64,000 nt of DNA from 58-81 sp012729145 (GCA_040770625.1 JAXGIW010000002.1:62001-126000); one strand, 5' to 3'. Counted from the first letter of the stretch, positions 33,186 through 42,154 are shown. Notes: a model not told the origin generated them from the letters alone. Program-made: numbers and translations.

Positions 33186-35711
33186 ATGTGGCAGTACTTC
33201 ACCGAAAGAGGAAAGAAAGTGATCCAGCTGGCCCACAGGGAAGCTCTCAGGATGGGCCATGACGTTATAGGTACAGAACATATCCTTATGGGGCTGGCTG
33301 CCGAGGGAGAGGGCGTTGCCGCTCAGATCCTGCAGTCTTCCGGTGTGTCCCTGGATGAACTGCGGAGCACTGTGGAGCAGTTCGTCGGACGGGGAGAGCA
33401 GAAGAGCAAGCCTGTGGACCTCCCACTGAGCCCAAGGGCGAAGAAGGTCCTTGACCTGGCAATGCGGGAAGCAAGGGGAATGTCCGTCAACTACGTCGGG
33501 ACAGAGCACATTCTTCTGGGACTGATCTCAGAGGGTGAGGGTATAGCAGCCCAGATACTGGGTTCCATTGGTATGGACCTCGAGAAGATCCGTACTGAGG
33601 TCATAGCAGCTATTTCGGCAGGAGAAGGAAGCACGGCGGAGGCTGCTGAAAGCCCTGGCGAGGATCATCCTCAGAAATCTGCCGGCCGGTCCAGGACCCC
33701 GACGCTGGACCAGCTCGGTATAGCACTGACCGAGATGGCCCAGCGCAATGAGCTCGATCCGGTTATAGGCCGGGCCAAGGAGATCCAGAGACTGATACAG
33801 ATCCTCTCCCGCCGTACCAAGAACAACCCCGTGCTTATAGGTGATCCCGGTGTCGGCAAGACTGCCATCGTGGAGGGCCTGGCCCAGAAGATAATTGCCG
33901 GTGACATCCCCGAGGTACTGAGAGGCAAGAGGGTCGTGCAGCTCAACGTGGGCAACCTGGTTGCCGGAACCAAGTACAGGGGCGAGTTCGAGGAGAGGAT
34001 GCGCAAACTGGTCAAAGAGCTCAGGGATTGCCGGGACGTGATCCTCTTTATCGACGAGATCCACACCATCGTCGGGGCCGGAGGAGCGGAAGGGGCTGTC
34101 GATGCGGCGAATATCCTGAAGCCCAGTCTGTCAAGAGGCGAGTTCCAGGTGGTCGGGGCGACGACGGTCGATGAATACAGGAAGAACATAGAGAAGGACG
34201 CAGCACTGGAGAGACGCTTCCAGCCGGTAATGGTGGAAGAGCCCGGTGTGGAGGACTCCATAAGGATCCTGGAAGGCCTCAGGGACAGGTATGAGGCCCA
34301 TCACAGGGCCAAGATCACCGACAGGGCCCTTGATGCTGCCGCAAGGCTCTCTGCCAGGTATATTACTGAACGCCATCTGCCGGACAAGGCCATCGACCTT
34401 ATCGACGAAGCTGCAGCCCGGGCAAGGCTGAAGACCATGGAGGCCCCGGAAGACATCAAGGAGAAGGAGAGACTCCTTGATGCTCTCCGCAAGGAGAAGG
34501 AAGCCGCTGTGGCGTCCCAGGAGTTCGAGAAGGCCGCCTCCCTCAGGGATGATGAGAGAAAGCTCGGTGACGAGATCGAGGTCTGCCGGAAAGAGTGGCA
34601 GAAGGTCCGGAACCAGGAGGAACCGGTGGTAGATGCTGAACAGATAGCCGGGATAGTCTCCGAGTGGACAGGGATCCCAGTCGTTCAGCTGACCGAGGAG
34701 GAGGCTGCCCGGCTCATGCGCATGGAGGAGGAGATCCATCGGCGCATGGTTGACCAGACCCAGGCCGTAAATGCCGTATCCCGGGCCATAAGAAGATCCA
34801 GGAGCGGTCTCAAGGACCCCAAAAGGCCCGTTGGAAGCTTCCTCTTCCTGGGCCCCACCGGGGTGGGAAAGACTGAGCTTGCCCGTTCCCTTGCGGAGTT
34901 CCTCTTCGGAAGCGAAGAGGCCATGGTTCGGTTCGACATGAGCGAGTACATGGAGCGCCACGAGGTGGCCAAACTGATCGGCGCCCCGCCAGGCTATGTA
35001 GGATTCGAGGAGGGCGGGAAGCTTACAGAGGCTCTCCGGAGGAGGCCCTATTCGGTGGTGCTCTTCGACGAGATCGAGAAGGCCCACCCCGATATTTTCA
35101 ACATCCTCCTCCAGATACTTGAGGACGGACGTCTTACCGACGGTCAGGGACATACCGTCGATTTCAGGAACAGCGTGGTCATCATGACCAGCAACATCGG
35201 TGCCAAGGATGCCATGAAGGGTCAGGGTCTCGGCTTTACCGCTCCCGGACAGGGAGAGATGCCTGACTGGGGCAGGGTCCGTACTGGGATCGTTGATTCG
35301 GTCAAAAAGACCTTCAGACCCGAGTTCATCAACCGCATCGACGAGATGATCGTCTTCGAACCCCTGGGAAGGGAAGATCTCCTGAAAGTCCTGGACCTCA
35401 TGCTCAGGGAGGTTTCTGAAAGGCTCTCCGAAAAGGGTATCCATATAGAGATCCCTGTCGAAGCGAGGACGCTTCTCCTTGACAAGGGGTACGACCCCAA
35501 ATATGGGGCCAGACCACTGAGGAGGGCTGTCCAGCGCCTGATAGAGGACCGGCTGGCAGACCTTGTGCTTGAAGGTCGTGTCGCCGATGAAAGCCTCATT
35601 TCGGTGTCGGTGGAGGATGGGGAACTGGTACTGGTCCCGGATGCGATGCCCCTCGAAGGTGGAGATGATGTCAGGGAAGGAATGGAAGCGGAAGAGAAGG
35701 CCGATGGATGA
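33186..35711 (+). CDS. clpC: AAA+ unfoldase ClpC
   Basis: An 841-residue Hsp100 unfoldase that feeds ClpP. The repeated Clp-N domain is at residues 1-150 (MWQYFTERGKKVIQLAHREALRMGHDVIGTEHILMGL and a second copy). AAA-1 has GDPGVGKTAIVEGLAQ. A middle domain carries a UVR motif (LRKEKEAAVASQEFEKAASLRDDERKL), which defines ClpC. AAA-2 has GPTGVGKTELARSLAEFLFG and the SNIGAKD sensor. ATG at 33186 is placed by GGAGG at 33173-33177; an ATG at 33171 precedes that SD. Last gene of the CtsR operon. Confidence 0.97.
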   Translation: MWQYFTERGKKVIQLAHREALRMGHDVIGTEHILMGLAAEGEGVAAQILQSSGVSLDELRSTVEQFVGRGEQKSKPVDLPLSPRAKKVLDLAMREARGMSVNYVGTEHILLGLISEGEGIAAQILGSIGMDLEKIRTEVIAAISAGEGSTAEAAESPGEDHPQKSAGRSRTPTLDQLGIALTEMAQRNELDPVIGRAKEIQRLIQILSRRTKNNPVLIGDPGVGKTAIVEGLAQKIIAGDIPEVLRGKRVVQLNVGNLVAGTKYRGEFEERMRKLVKELRDCRDVILFIDEIHTIVGAGGAEGAVDAANILKPSLSRGEFQVVGATTVDEYRKNIEKDAALERRFQPVMVEEPGVEDSIRILEGLRDRYEAHHRAKITDRALDAAARLSARYITERHLPDKAIDLIDEAAARARLKTMEAPEDIKEKERLLDALRKEKEAAVASQEFEKAASLRDDERKLGDEIEVCRKEWQKVRNQEEPVVDAEQIAGIVSEWTGIPVVQLTEEEAARLMRMEEEIHRRMVDQTQAVNAVSRAIRRSRSGLKDPKRPVGSFLFLGPTGVGKTELARSLAEFLFGSEEAMVRFDMSEYMERHEVAKLIGAPPGYVGFEEGGKLTEALRRRPYSVVLFDEIEKAHPDIFNILLQILEDGRLTDGQGHTVDFRNSVVIMTSNIGAKDAMKGQGLGFTAPGQGEMPDWGRVRTGIVDSVKKTFRPEFINRIDEMIVFEPLGREDLLKVLDLMLREVSERLSEKGIHIEIPVEARTLLLDKGYDPKYGARPLRRAVQRLIEDRLADLVLEGRVADESLISVSVEDGELVLVPDAMPLEGGDDVREGMEAEEKADG

Positions 35712-35730
35712 TACAAGGGAATGAATTACG

Positions 35731-35766
35731 GGAACAGGGGTCCCTTGTCCGGGACCCCGTTCTTTC
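35731..35766 (+). terminator. Terminator after clpC
   Basis: Stem GGGGTCCC/GGGACCCC (35737-35744, 35751-35758) extended by GAAC/GTTC with a bulge, then TCTTTC. It ends the ctsR operon. Confidence 0.75.
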
Positions 35767-35787
35767 ATAATGAGAGGAGAGGTGGGG

Positions 35788-36624
35788 GTGTTCAAATTGG
35801 ATCTTTTCTGGATCTTCATTCTGTTCTTCTTCGTCTTCCCCATGTTCAAACAGTGGAACCTGGAGCGGATGAGGGTGGCTGCGATCAGGAAACTCGAAAA
35901 GAAGCGGAGCAGCAGGGTGATCACTCTGATCCACAGACAGGAGAGCGTGGGCTTCCTGGGTGTTTTCGCAAGGAACTACATAAACATTGAGGATTCGGAG
36001 GAGATCTTGAGGGCCATCCGGATGACATCATCGGACACCCCCATCGATCTGATCGTCCATACTCCTGGAGGTCTTTTGCTGGCTGCCTCCCAGATAGCAG
36101 CGGCCCTGAACAAACACGAGGCGAAGGTTACCATTTTTGTTCCGCACTATGCCATGTCAGGCGGTACCCTTATTGCTCTTGCCGCTGACGAGATCGTGAT
36201 GGACCGTCACGCGGTCCTTGGCCCGGTGGATCCCCAGATCGGGCAGTATCCGGCCGTCTCTATCCTGAAGACCGTTGAGGATAAGCCTGTCGCTGAGCTA
36301 GACGATGAGACACTCATTCTGGCCGACATATCACGAAAGGCGATAGAACAGACCCGTAGGTTCGTGGCAAGCCTTCTCGTTGACAACATACCCCGTGAAG
36401 AGGCGGAGAGGTTGGCGGGACTTCTCACCGAGGGACGCTGGACGCACGATTACCCCATAAGCAGCGAGGAGGCAGCAGAACTGGGTCTTTTCATATCCAC
36501 AGATATCCCCGAGGAGATATGCCAGGTCATGAGGTTATACCCCCAGTCAGGCCAGCGCCGTCCCTCGGTCCAGTACGTCCCCATGCCCTACCATGGGACC
36601 ACCCATAACACGGGTATCAAATGA
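35788..36624 (+). CDS. SppA-like (SDH family) membrane-anchored serine protease
   Basis: A 278-residue ClpP-fold protein of the SDH/DUF114 type. It has an N-terminal membrane anchor (LDLFWIFILFFFVFPMF). The active-site Ser lies in HYAMSGGTLIALAADEIVMD (about residue 130), preceded by the oxyanion-like IVHTPGGLLLAASQIAAAL. DPQIGQYPAVSIL follows. Similar proteins cleave membrane or signal peptides; the exact role is not known. GTG at 35788 was chosen over ATG at 35770 because GGAGAGGTGG lies between them; TTG at 35797 is also possible. Confidence 0.82.
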   Translation: MFKLDLFWIFILFFFVFPMFKQWNLERMRVAAIRKLEKKRSSRVITLIHRQESVGFLGVFARNYINIEDSEEILRAIRMTSSDTPIDLIVHTPGGLLLAASQIAAALNKHEAKVTIFVPHYAMSGGTLIALAADEIVMDRHAVLGPVDPQIGQYPAVSILKTVEDKPVAELDDETLILADISRKAIEQTRRFVASLLVDNIPREEAERLAGLLTEGRWTHDYPISSEEAAELGLFISTDIPEEICQVMRLYPQSGQRRPSVQYVPMPYHGTTHNTGIK

Positions 36625-36665
36625 CCTCCGGCCCGGTCCGGATATATCGTTTAAGGAGTGATCAT

Positions 36666-37547
36666 ATGAAAAGCCTTTCCAGGAAAGTCCTATTGCTCGC
36701 AGTTGCTGTGACCTTTGCCATTCCTGCTCTCGCCGTCGCCGCCGACAGGGGTCCCGTCATCACGGCGGGGGAAGAGACCGTCAGCGAGCAGGAGATGATC
36801 CGCCTGATAATGGACCAGTCCGGGGCAGACAAAATGATGGCTCCCTTCGTCCTGGCGCAGCTTTCCCTGGAGGACAGGGAGAGCTTTGCCGAACAGGTGT
36901 CCATGGCCCTGCTTCTATCGGAGGCCGCGTTGCGAAAGGGACTCCAGCTGGACCCTTCCGTCTCGGTCCAGCTGAGGTGGAACGCAATTAACATCCTTGC
37001 CCAGGCCTATGTGGCCTCTGTCTCTTCGAAGTGGGACCTGGGAAGACCAGCCCTTGAAGCCTGGTTCTCCAGTCACGAAGAAGATTACAGGGAACCGGAA
37101 TCGGTGCGGGTCAGGCACATCCTGGTGGCCTCCGAAAAAGAGGCGGTGGACGTTCTGCTGAAGGTCTACGCCAAGGAAGCTGACTTCGGAAGGGTCGCCG
37201 CCGAGAACAGCATCGATCCCGGGAGTGCTGGGTCCGGTGGGGACCTTGGATGGGTCTACAGGGGACAGACCGTCCCAGAGTTCGATAGTCTCGCCTTCTC
37301 CCTCGAGCCGGGAAGGACAGGAGGTCCGGTGGAGACGAAGTTCGGCTGGCACGTGCTTCAGGTTCTTGAGAAAAGGCCGGCAAGGTCGTTCACCCTTGAT
37401 GAGGTGCTTCCACGGGTAAGAGAGGACATACAGCAGCACTACCTCGAACTCGAGGTCCAGCGCCTGGTCGATTCACTGGGTTCGGAGATTGACCGTGACA
37501 TACTCTCCACTCTTGGAGGATTCCCTGCCTACCGGAAAGACCAGTAA
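36666..37547 (+). CDS. Exported peptidyl-prolyl isomerase (parvulin/PrsA-SurA-like)
   Basis: A 293-residue secreted or periplasmic foldase. Signal peptide residues 1-28 (LLLAVAVTFAIPALAVAA). The N-terminal helical part is SurA-like (EQEMIRLIMDQSG, LLLSEAALRKGLQLD). A rotamase domain at about 150-245 contains RVRHILVASEKEAVDVLLKV, GGDLGWVYRGQTVPEFDSLAF and GWHVLQVLEKRPA. It assists folding of exported proteins. ATG at 36666 has AAGGAGTG. A strong terminator follows. Confidence 0.92.
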   Translation: MKSLSRKVLLLAVAVTFAIPALAVAADRGPVITAGEETVSEQEMIRLIMDQSGADKMMAPFVLAQLSLEDRESFAEQVSMALLLSEAALRKGLQLDPSVSVQLRWNAINILAQAYVASVSSKWDLGRPALEAWFSSHEEDYREPESVRVRHILVASEKEAVDVLLKVYAKEADFGRVAAENSIDPGSAGSGGDLGWVYRGQTVPEFDSLAFSLEPGRTGGPVETKFGWHVLQVLEKRPARSFTLDEVLPRVREDIQQHYLELEVQRLVDSLGSEIDRDILSTLGGFPAYRKDQ

Positions 37548-37556
37548 GGGCATTTC

Positions 37557-37592
37557 TTCCTGCCGGCGGAGCGGATATTCCGCCGGCAGGAA
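37557..37592. terminator. Bidirectional terminator, 14-bp perfect stem
   Basis: Arms TTCCTGCCGGCGGA (37557-37570) and TCCGCCGGCAGGAA (37579-37592) with an 8-base loop lie between the parvulin gene and convergent phzF-like gene. Confidence 0.85.
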
Positions 37593-37597
37593 GATCC

Positions 37598-38446
37598 CTA
37601 GAGCAGAAGCTCTCCTCTCAAGACGGTCGTTGCCCTTCCGGTGATCTTCACTCGATCTCCTGTTATGGCTACGGTCAGTTCGCCCCCCCTCTTCGATGCC
37701 TGGAAAGCTCGGAACCGGGATCTTCCCGTGATCCGCGACCAGTAGGGAGCAAGCACGGTGTGGGCCGATCCTGTCACTGGATCTTCTTCTATTCCCTCCC
37801 AGGGACCGAAGTACCGTGACAGGAAGTCAAAATCTGAAGACCGGGAGGTTATGATCACTCCCTGAAAACCCAGCCCGCCCCTGTCAATGCCTAGCATGGC
37901 CTTGAAGTCGGGCTGAAGTCCACGGACAGCAGCCTCATCAGTCATCCTTAAAAGCAGCATCTCAGCGCTCTTGGAAAACCTTGTATCCTCGACGGAACTG
38001 ATCCCGATGGCATCCAGCAGTCCATCAGGGATCTCAGCCGGTTCAGTTCCGTTCAGGGGGAAATCAAGGGTGATCCCGTCCTCTCCCAGGGCAGCCGCCA
38101 GTTTCCCGCTGGCGCTCTCGAAGGTGATCCTCGGAAAAGAAGAAGCTCTTTCATTGAAGATCACCCATGAGGCTGCAAGGGTAGCGTGACCGCAGAGGGG
38201 AACCTCCACGGAGGGTGTGAACCACCTGATCGAGAAGGCGGCGCAGCCTTTCCCCTCCGGCTCTTTTGAAGGCACGACGAAGGCAGTTTCGGAGAGATTC
38301 ATCTCCATGGCTATTCTTTTCATTGTCACCTCGTCAGGGAACTTGTCCACAAGGCAGACCGCAGCGGGGTTCCCCCTGAAGGGCTCGTCCGTGAACGCAT
38401 CCACCTGGAACACAGGAATGATCATTTCGCTGCCTGATCCCTTCAT
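37598..38446 (-). CDS. PhzF-family isomerase/epimerase-like protein
   Basis: A 282-residue protein with the two-domain diaminopimelate-epimerase fold of PhzF. Motifs: FQVDAFTDEPFRGNPAAVCLVD at the N-terminus (about 13-34), MNLSETAFV with the catalytic Glu, RWFTPSVEVPLCGHATLAASWVIF, and FGPWEGIEEDPVTGSAHTVLAPYW. ATG at 38446 has GGGAGG. Family members isomerise small metabolites; the substrate is usually unknown. It is divergent from the aldolase. Confidence 0.92.
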   Translation of the reverse strand: MKGSGSEMIIPVFQVDAFTDEPFRGNPAAVCLVDKFPDEVTMKRIAMEMNLSETAFVVPSKEPEGKGCAAFSIRWFTPSVEVPLCGHATLAASWVIFNERASSFPRITFESASGKLAAALGEDGITLDFPLNGTEPAEIPDGLLDAIGISSVEDTRFSKSAEMLLLRMTDEAAVRGLQPDFKAMLGIDRGGLGFQGVIITSRSSDFDFLSRYFGPWEGIEEDPVTGSAHTVLAPYWSRITGRSRFRAFQASKRGGELTVAITGDRVKITGRATTVLRGELLL

Positions 38447-38546
38447 ATTCGAAACCTCCCGTCCGTACGTAATGGTGCCACCAGTATACCTGAGCTGTGG
38501 AAACAGGTAAGCTAGTTAGGTTATGATCGTGAGCGGGGTGAGGCCG

Positions 38547-39218
38547 ATGATGCTGGAGAGTGCCCGTTACGAGATAGTTCTTTACGGCAGAAAGCTGCTG
38601 GAGAGCGGACTGGTCACAGGAACGGGAGGCAACCTGAGCATAAGGTCCGGCAGATTTGCGGCCCTGTCGCCAAGCTGCGTTGAGTACGGTCTGATGAAAC
38701 CTGAGGACGTGGTCGTTGTTGACATGGATGGAAGAGTGCAGGATGGGCGTCTGAAACCGACCAGCGAGATGTTCCTCCATCTTGCCCTCTACCTTTCAAG
38801 ACCGGATATTACTGCGGTGGTTCATACCCACTCCCCCTACGCCTGCGTTATGGCCTGCCTGGGTCGGGAGATCCCGGTTTTTCACTATCTCGTGGCCCTT
38901 GCGGGGAGGAGGATCCCCGTGGCCCCCTACGCCTGTTTCGGCACACCGGAATTTGCCCGGTCCGCAGCGGGATCGATGGGGGAAGGGAAAGCGGTCCTCC
39001 TTGCGAACCATGGGATGGTCTCTGTTGGAAGAAGTCTATCTGAAGCCTTCAGGATCGCGGAGAACGTCGAGTTCGCTGCCATGGTCTACTCCAGGGCACT
39101 GGCACTTGGAGAGCCTAGGGTGTTGAGCGAGGCGGAGGTCGACCGGGTCATGGATGCCCTGAAAGATTACGGATCTTCAGTGATAATGCCGGAGCCCTTA
39201 AAGGAGGAAGATCAATGA
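38547..39218 (+). CDS. Class II aldolase/adducin family protein (fuculose-phosphate aldolase-like)
   Basis: A 223-residue Zn aldolase. The start MMLESARYEIVLYGRKLLESGLVTGTGGNLSIRSG matches FucA/YgbL-like enzymes. Ligand and catalytic residues are seen: catalytic Glu in KPTSEMFLHLALY, zinc His pair in VVHTHSPYA, and His in ANHGMVSVG. Substrates are sugar phosphates such as fuculose or ribulose 1-phosphate; the true one is unknown. ATG at 38547 follows GGGGTGAGG; ATG at 38523 is possible but less well supported. The stop overlaps the next gene by ATGA. Confidence 0.88.
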   Translation: MMLESARYEIVLYGRKLLESGLVTGTGGNLSIRSGRFAALSPSCVEYGLMKPEDVVVVDMDGRVQDGRLKPTSEMFLHLALYLSRPDITAVVHTHSPYACVMACLGREIPVFHYLVALAGRRIPVAPYACFGTPEFARSAAGSMGEGKAVLLANHGMVSVGRSLSEAFRIAENVEFAAMVYSRALALGEPRVLSEAEVDRVMDALKDYGSSVIMPEPLKEEDQ

Positions 39219-39922
39219 ACTTCGACCTGACGCTGCAGCTGGGTGAGAAGATCATGGGGGAGGGCGGGTCGGGGTATGGGGTCTCGGACCTCACTGACAT
39301 CAAGGACTTTCCCTTTCCAGGGCTTTCCTATGGGGTGACCATCATGCTTGCCCTTTCCCCGGAGATAGTATCGGGGATAGGAGATGGCCCCACTCGCACC
39401 TACCACGATGAGTACGAAAGGGTTAACGGGGAGCTGGCCAGGACAGGGTCTGAGACGGTCAGGTTCCTTGAAGGCGCCGGTTTCCGGGCGGTCCTTCTGG
39501 GACCGACGAGTGAGCAGTTCGACGAAAGCACACTGAGCGTTCCCTTCCCCCACAAGACAGCTGCCATTCGCGCAGGGGTGGGCTGGATAGGCAAATCTGA
39601 TCTGCTGGTCTCTGAGGAGTTCGGCTCCGCTTTCAGGATGTGCACTGTACTGACCGATGCCCCTCTGACCCCCGGAACCCCCTCTACGGAGTCACTGTGC
39701 GGCCCCTGCAGGGCCTGCGTTGAGGCATGCCCGGCGAAAGCCCCTACGGGCAGGGAGTGGAGTGCCGGTACGCACAGAGACGAGCTGGTGGACATTTTTG
39801 CGTGTTACCGACAGACGAGGGATTTCACAAAGGAGATGGGGTGGTCCCACTCCATCTGCGGGATATGTATCCAGGCCTGTCCCTGGACCCAAAAATATAT
39901 CAGCTCCCGAAGCTGTCCCTGA
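39215..39922 (+). CDS. QueG-like iron-sulfur protein, short form
   Basis: A 235-residue protein related to epoxyqueuosine reductase (QueG), a corrinoid and 4Fe-4S enzyme, but about 140 residues shorter: the C-terminal HEAT-like part is absent. HKTAAIRAGVGWIGKSDLLVSEEFGSAFRMCTVLTDAPL is the family core (about 110-150). It carries two ferredoxin-like Cys sets, CGPCRACVEACPAKAP and CGICIQACPW, for two 4Fe-4S clusters. Queuosine synthesis is therefore not certain. It is translationally coupled to the aldolase. Its 3' end overlaps the convergent symporter by 23 bases. Confidence 0.82.
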   Translation: MNFDLTLQLGEKIMGEGGSGYGVSDLTDIKDFPFPGLSYGVTIMLALSPEIVSGIGDGPTRTYHDEYERVNGELARTGSETVRFLEGAGFRAVLLGPTSEQFDESTLSVPFPHKTAAIRAGVGWIGKSDLLVSEEFGSAFRMCTVLTDAPLTPGTPSTESLCGPCRACVEACPAKAPTGREWSAGTHRDELVDIFACYRQTRDFTKEMGWSHSICGICIQACPWTQKYISSRSCP

Positions 39923-41351
39923 TATAGCCCTCCAGGGAAGAAAAGAAATCTTCGGTGTCGATCGGGGGCCTGGTCGCTAGACTGACAGCTATGAACACTG
40001 TCCCGGAGACGAGGATCCCCCAGACCGGAGGCCAGTGACCCAGGGGTTTTAGCCCCTGGACGTACATGAAGCAGACCGCAAGGCCTCCTGCTATCATGCT
40101 TGATACGGCTCCGGCGGCGGTCGCCTTTTTCCAGAAAAATGCTCCCAGGATCGTCGGAAGCTGCATGAGCAGTCCTCCCGAGGCCATGGAGGAGAGGACT
40201 GCGATCAGGCCCAGCTGCATACGCGCGAAAAAGAAACAAACCACTGTGATGACAGGTATGAGAAGCCTGCATATCCCCAGTTCAGTCCTCTCGGAGATAT
40301 CGGGAAGGAATGTCCTGACAACGTCCCTCCCGAACATGGAGCTGAGGGTGAGGATTATCGAGTTCATGGTAGATACTGCGGCGGCCGTTATGCTGAGGGA
40401 TACCACCAGGGCCAGGGGGGAAGGAACTGAAGACAAAAGCATGGCCATGGCGTTGTCGGCCTTCTCCAGCCCGGGAATTTTGACGGCGGCTGCCAGCCCG
40501 AAGACAACGCAGAGGACGGTGTAGACGAAACCGAAGGCTGAAAAACCAAGGATCATCTTCCGCAGGTTTTTTACGCTTGAGGGGATGTAAAGACGCTGGA
40601 CCACCTGTGGATTGGTCACCGCAAAGAACGCCCACGGAAGGGTCAGCCCAAGGAACATGGGGAAGGTCCACGAGACCTTCAGAAGGTCCTGTCTTGATCC
40701 GAGGGCTTCCGGGAGACCCCCTGGGAAGAGCGCCAAGGTGATGAAACCCAGGAGGAGGAGACTGGCGACAAGCATCACCACCGCCTGTAGAGCGTCTGTC
40801 AGTGCCACCGATCTCAGACCGGCCCACCAGGAGAAGACGAAGGATACACCGGCCGCAATGAGCATCCCCACCGTGAAGGGGATGGCGCCTCCCGAAAGGA
40901 CCTCCAGCAGGTATCCTATCCCCATGAGCTGGACCGATGCGTAAGGGACGAGCATGACAAGACAGAGAACGGCCGAGACGGCTCCGGCCATTGGGCTTCC
41001 GTAACGTCTTGCAAGGAGCTCTGAGGGGGTGACGAGCCGGAAGATCCTTCCCGCCGCCCAGTACCTGGGCGCAAAGATAACCATAAGGATCACCGTCGCG
41101 GCAAGGTAGGTCATCTCGAAACCAAGGCTGCCGATCCCGGAGGAGTAGGTCAACCCCACCAGCCCGACCATCATGAAGGCGCTGTAGGTGGTGGCGCTGT
41201 AGGTCATGGCTGAAATGAACCCACCGACCTTGCGGTCGGCCAGGAAGTATTCGATCATCCCCTCACCCAGGTTCTTCCTGGCATGCCACGATAGCAGGGA
41301 GCCTGCGGTGAACCACACCACAATCCCGGCAATGATCATGGGAGGGCTCAT
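39900..41351 (-). CDS. Sodium:solute symporter (SSS family), possible niacin or vitamin uptake
   Basis: A 483-residue SSS-family carrier with about thirteen membrane segments. Typical features are AGSLLSWHARKNLGEGMIEYFLADRKVGGF near residue 20, SATTYSAFMMVGLVGLTYSSG, and ALTDALQAVVMLVASLLLLGF. ATG at 41351 has AGGAGA eight bases upstream and overlaps the stop of the small protein (ATGA). That small protein and NiaR precede it on the same strand. Operon structure suggests a NiaR-controlled niacin carrier, but the layout also resembles the PanF-YhdT pair (pantothenate). The substrate is inferred only. Confidence 0.85.
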   Translation of the reverse strand: MSPPMIIAGIVVWFTAGSLLSWHARKNLGEGMIEYFLADRKVGGFISAMTYSATTYSAFMMVGLVGLTYSSGIGSLGFEMTYLAATVILMVIFAPRYWAAGRIFRLVTPSELLARRYGSPMAGAVSAVLCLVMLVPYASVQLMGIGYLLEVLSGGAIPFTVGMLIAAGVSFVFSWWAGLRSVALTDALQAVVMLVASLLLLGFITLALFPGGLPEALGSRQDLLKVSWTFPMFLGLTLPWAFFAVTNPQVVQRLYIPSSVKNLRKMILGFSAFGFVYTVLCVVFGLAAAVKIPGLEKADNAMAMLLSSVPSPLALVVSLSITAAAVSTMNSIILTLSSMFGRDVVRTFLPDISERTELGICRLLIPVITVVCFFFARMQLGLIAVLSSMASGGLLMQLPTILGAFFWKKATAAGAVSSMIAGGLAVCFMYVQGLKPLGHWPPVWGILVSGTVFIAVSLATRPPIDTEDFFSSLEGYIRDSFGS

Positions 41352-41554
41352 CGCAGGGTCTCCTCCCCTCCCCGGTCTTTCCACCCGGAGGTGATCCATA
41401 CTCCGGCAAGGACTACGGCTGCGGTAATAAGGTTCCAGAAAAGGAAGGCCCCGGCAAGGGTGCCCACGTTCCTGAGAAGAGTGAAGGGAACGACAACGTT
41501 TACGATCCCGTAGAGTGTTGAGAACAGGACCCAGGTCTTCTCTCTTTGCGTCAA
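41348..41554 (-). CDS. Small two-helix protein coupled to the symporter (YhdT/DUF997-like)
   Basis: A 68-residue protein. TTG at 41554 follows GGGGGGCG. It has two membrane segments, TWVLFSTLYGIVNVVVPFTLL and GAFLFWNLITAAVVLAGVWI, with a charged tail (KDRGGEETLR). Small proteins of this type precede some SSS symporters (for example YhdT before PanF) and may aid their function. The stop overlaps the symporter ATG (ATGA), a strong sign of coupling. Confidence 0.75.
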   Translation of the reverse strand: MTQREKTWVLFSTLYGIVNVVVPFTLLRNVGTLAGAFLFWNLITAAVVLAGVWITSGWKDRGGEETLR

Positions 41555-41579
41555 GTTCGATCGCCCCCCGGGAAGAGTG

Positions 41580-42086
41580 TCATTCCATCTCGAGGAATCC
41601 CTTGTCCGCCAGAGCTCTCTCAATAGCGTCCAGGGTCCTTTCGTCGGGGGCTTCCACTGTGTGTACGTGGAAACCCCTTGAAAGCGAGAGAAGTGGGGAC
41701 TGTCCGGTGCTCTTGAGCACGTTGACGAAACGTGCCACATCCTCCCGGGAGGCGAGGTCCAGGTTGCCCCTTATCTCGCCGTAAACGGGGTGGTCCACGA
41801 CCACATCGATGACCCTCCCACCGGCTTCGATTATGGTGTTGAGCTCTTCGGCTATCTCCTGGGCGTCATGACGAACAGGGAACACTCTTCTACGGCTCCC
41901 CTCCCTCAGGACATAACCCCTTGCGGTGGCCAGAACCCGGTGACCACGGTCCCTCAGGATGGCGATGTCCTGGACCACTGCCTGGCGACTGATGCCGAAA
42001 AGGTCAGCCAGACTCGCCCCGCTTACCGGACCCTCACTCCCGGCCAGGATCTCTGACAGTTTCTCCAGCCTTTTCTCCCTATCCAT
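41580..42086 (-). CDS. niaR: NiaR-type transcriptional repressor (HTH_11 plus 3H domain)
   Basis: A 168-residue regulator. N-terminal winged HTH (MDREKRLEKLSEILAGSEGPVSGASLADLFGISRQAVVQDIAILRDRGH) is followed by a 3H domain with its metal-binding His residues (FPVRHDAQEIAEEL, VVDHPVYGEIRGNLDL, SRGFHVHTVEA). This combination defines NiaR (YrxA), which represses niacin uptake and NAD synthesis genes when nicotinic acid is present. ATG at 42086 is the only start, though the AGGAGG at 42101-42106 is 14 bases away. It leads the symporter operon. Confidence 0.9.
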   Translation of the reverse strand: MDREKRLEKLSEILAGSEGPVSGASLADLFGISRQAVVQDIAILRDRGHRVLATARGYVLREGSRRRVFPVRHDAQEIAEELNTIIEAGGRVIDVVVDHPVYGEIRGNLDLASREDVARFVNVLKSTGQSPLLSLSRGFHVHTVEAPDERTLDAIERALADKGFLEME

Positions 42087-42107
42087 AGGTCAGTTTGTTT
42101 CCTCCTA

Positions 42108-42154
42108 ACTTGCTGCTACTTGCAGATATTAGCATATATTTCAGGTTCTTCCAA
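42108..42154 (-). promoter_or_regulatory. niaR promoter with candidate operator
   Basis: On the minus strand TTGGAA (plus 42149-42154), 17 bases, TAATAT (plus 42126-42131). Two GCAAGT hexamers in the transcribed strand (plus 42118-42123 and 42108-42113) lie ten bases apart at the expected transcription start, a plausible NiaR operator. Confidence 0.6.

Noticed and set aside
34131..35924. 597-codon antisense frame opposite clpC
   Set aside because: It mirrors a highly conserved gene, has no SD-supported start and no family similarity; it is a composition shadow.
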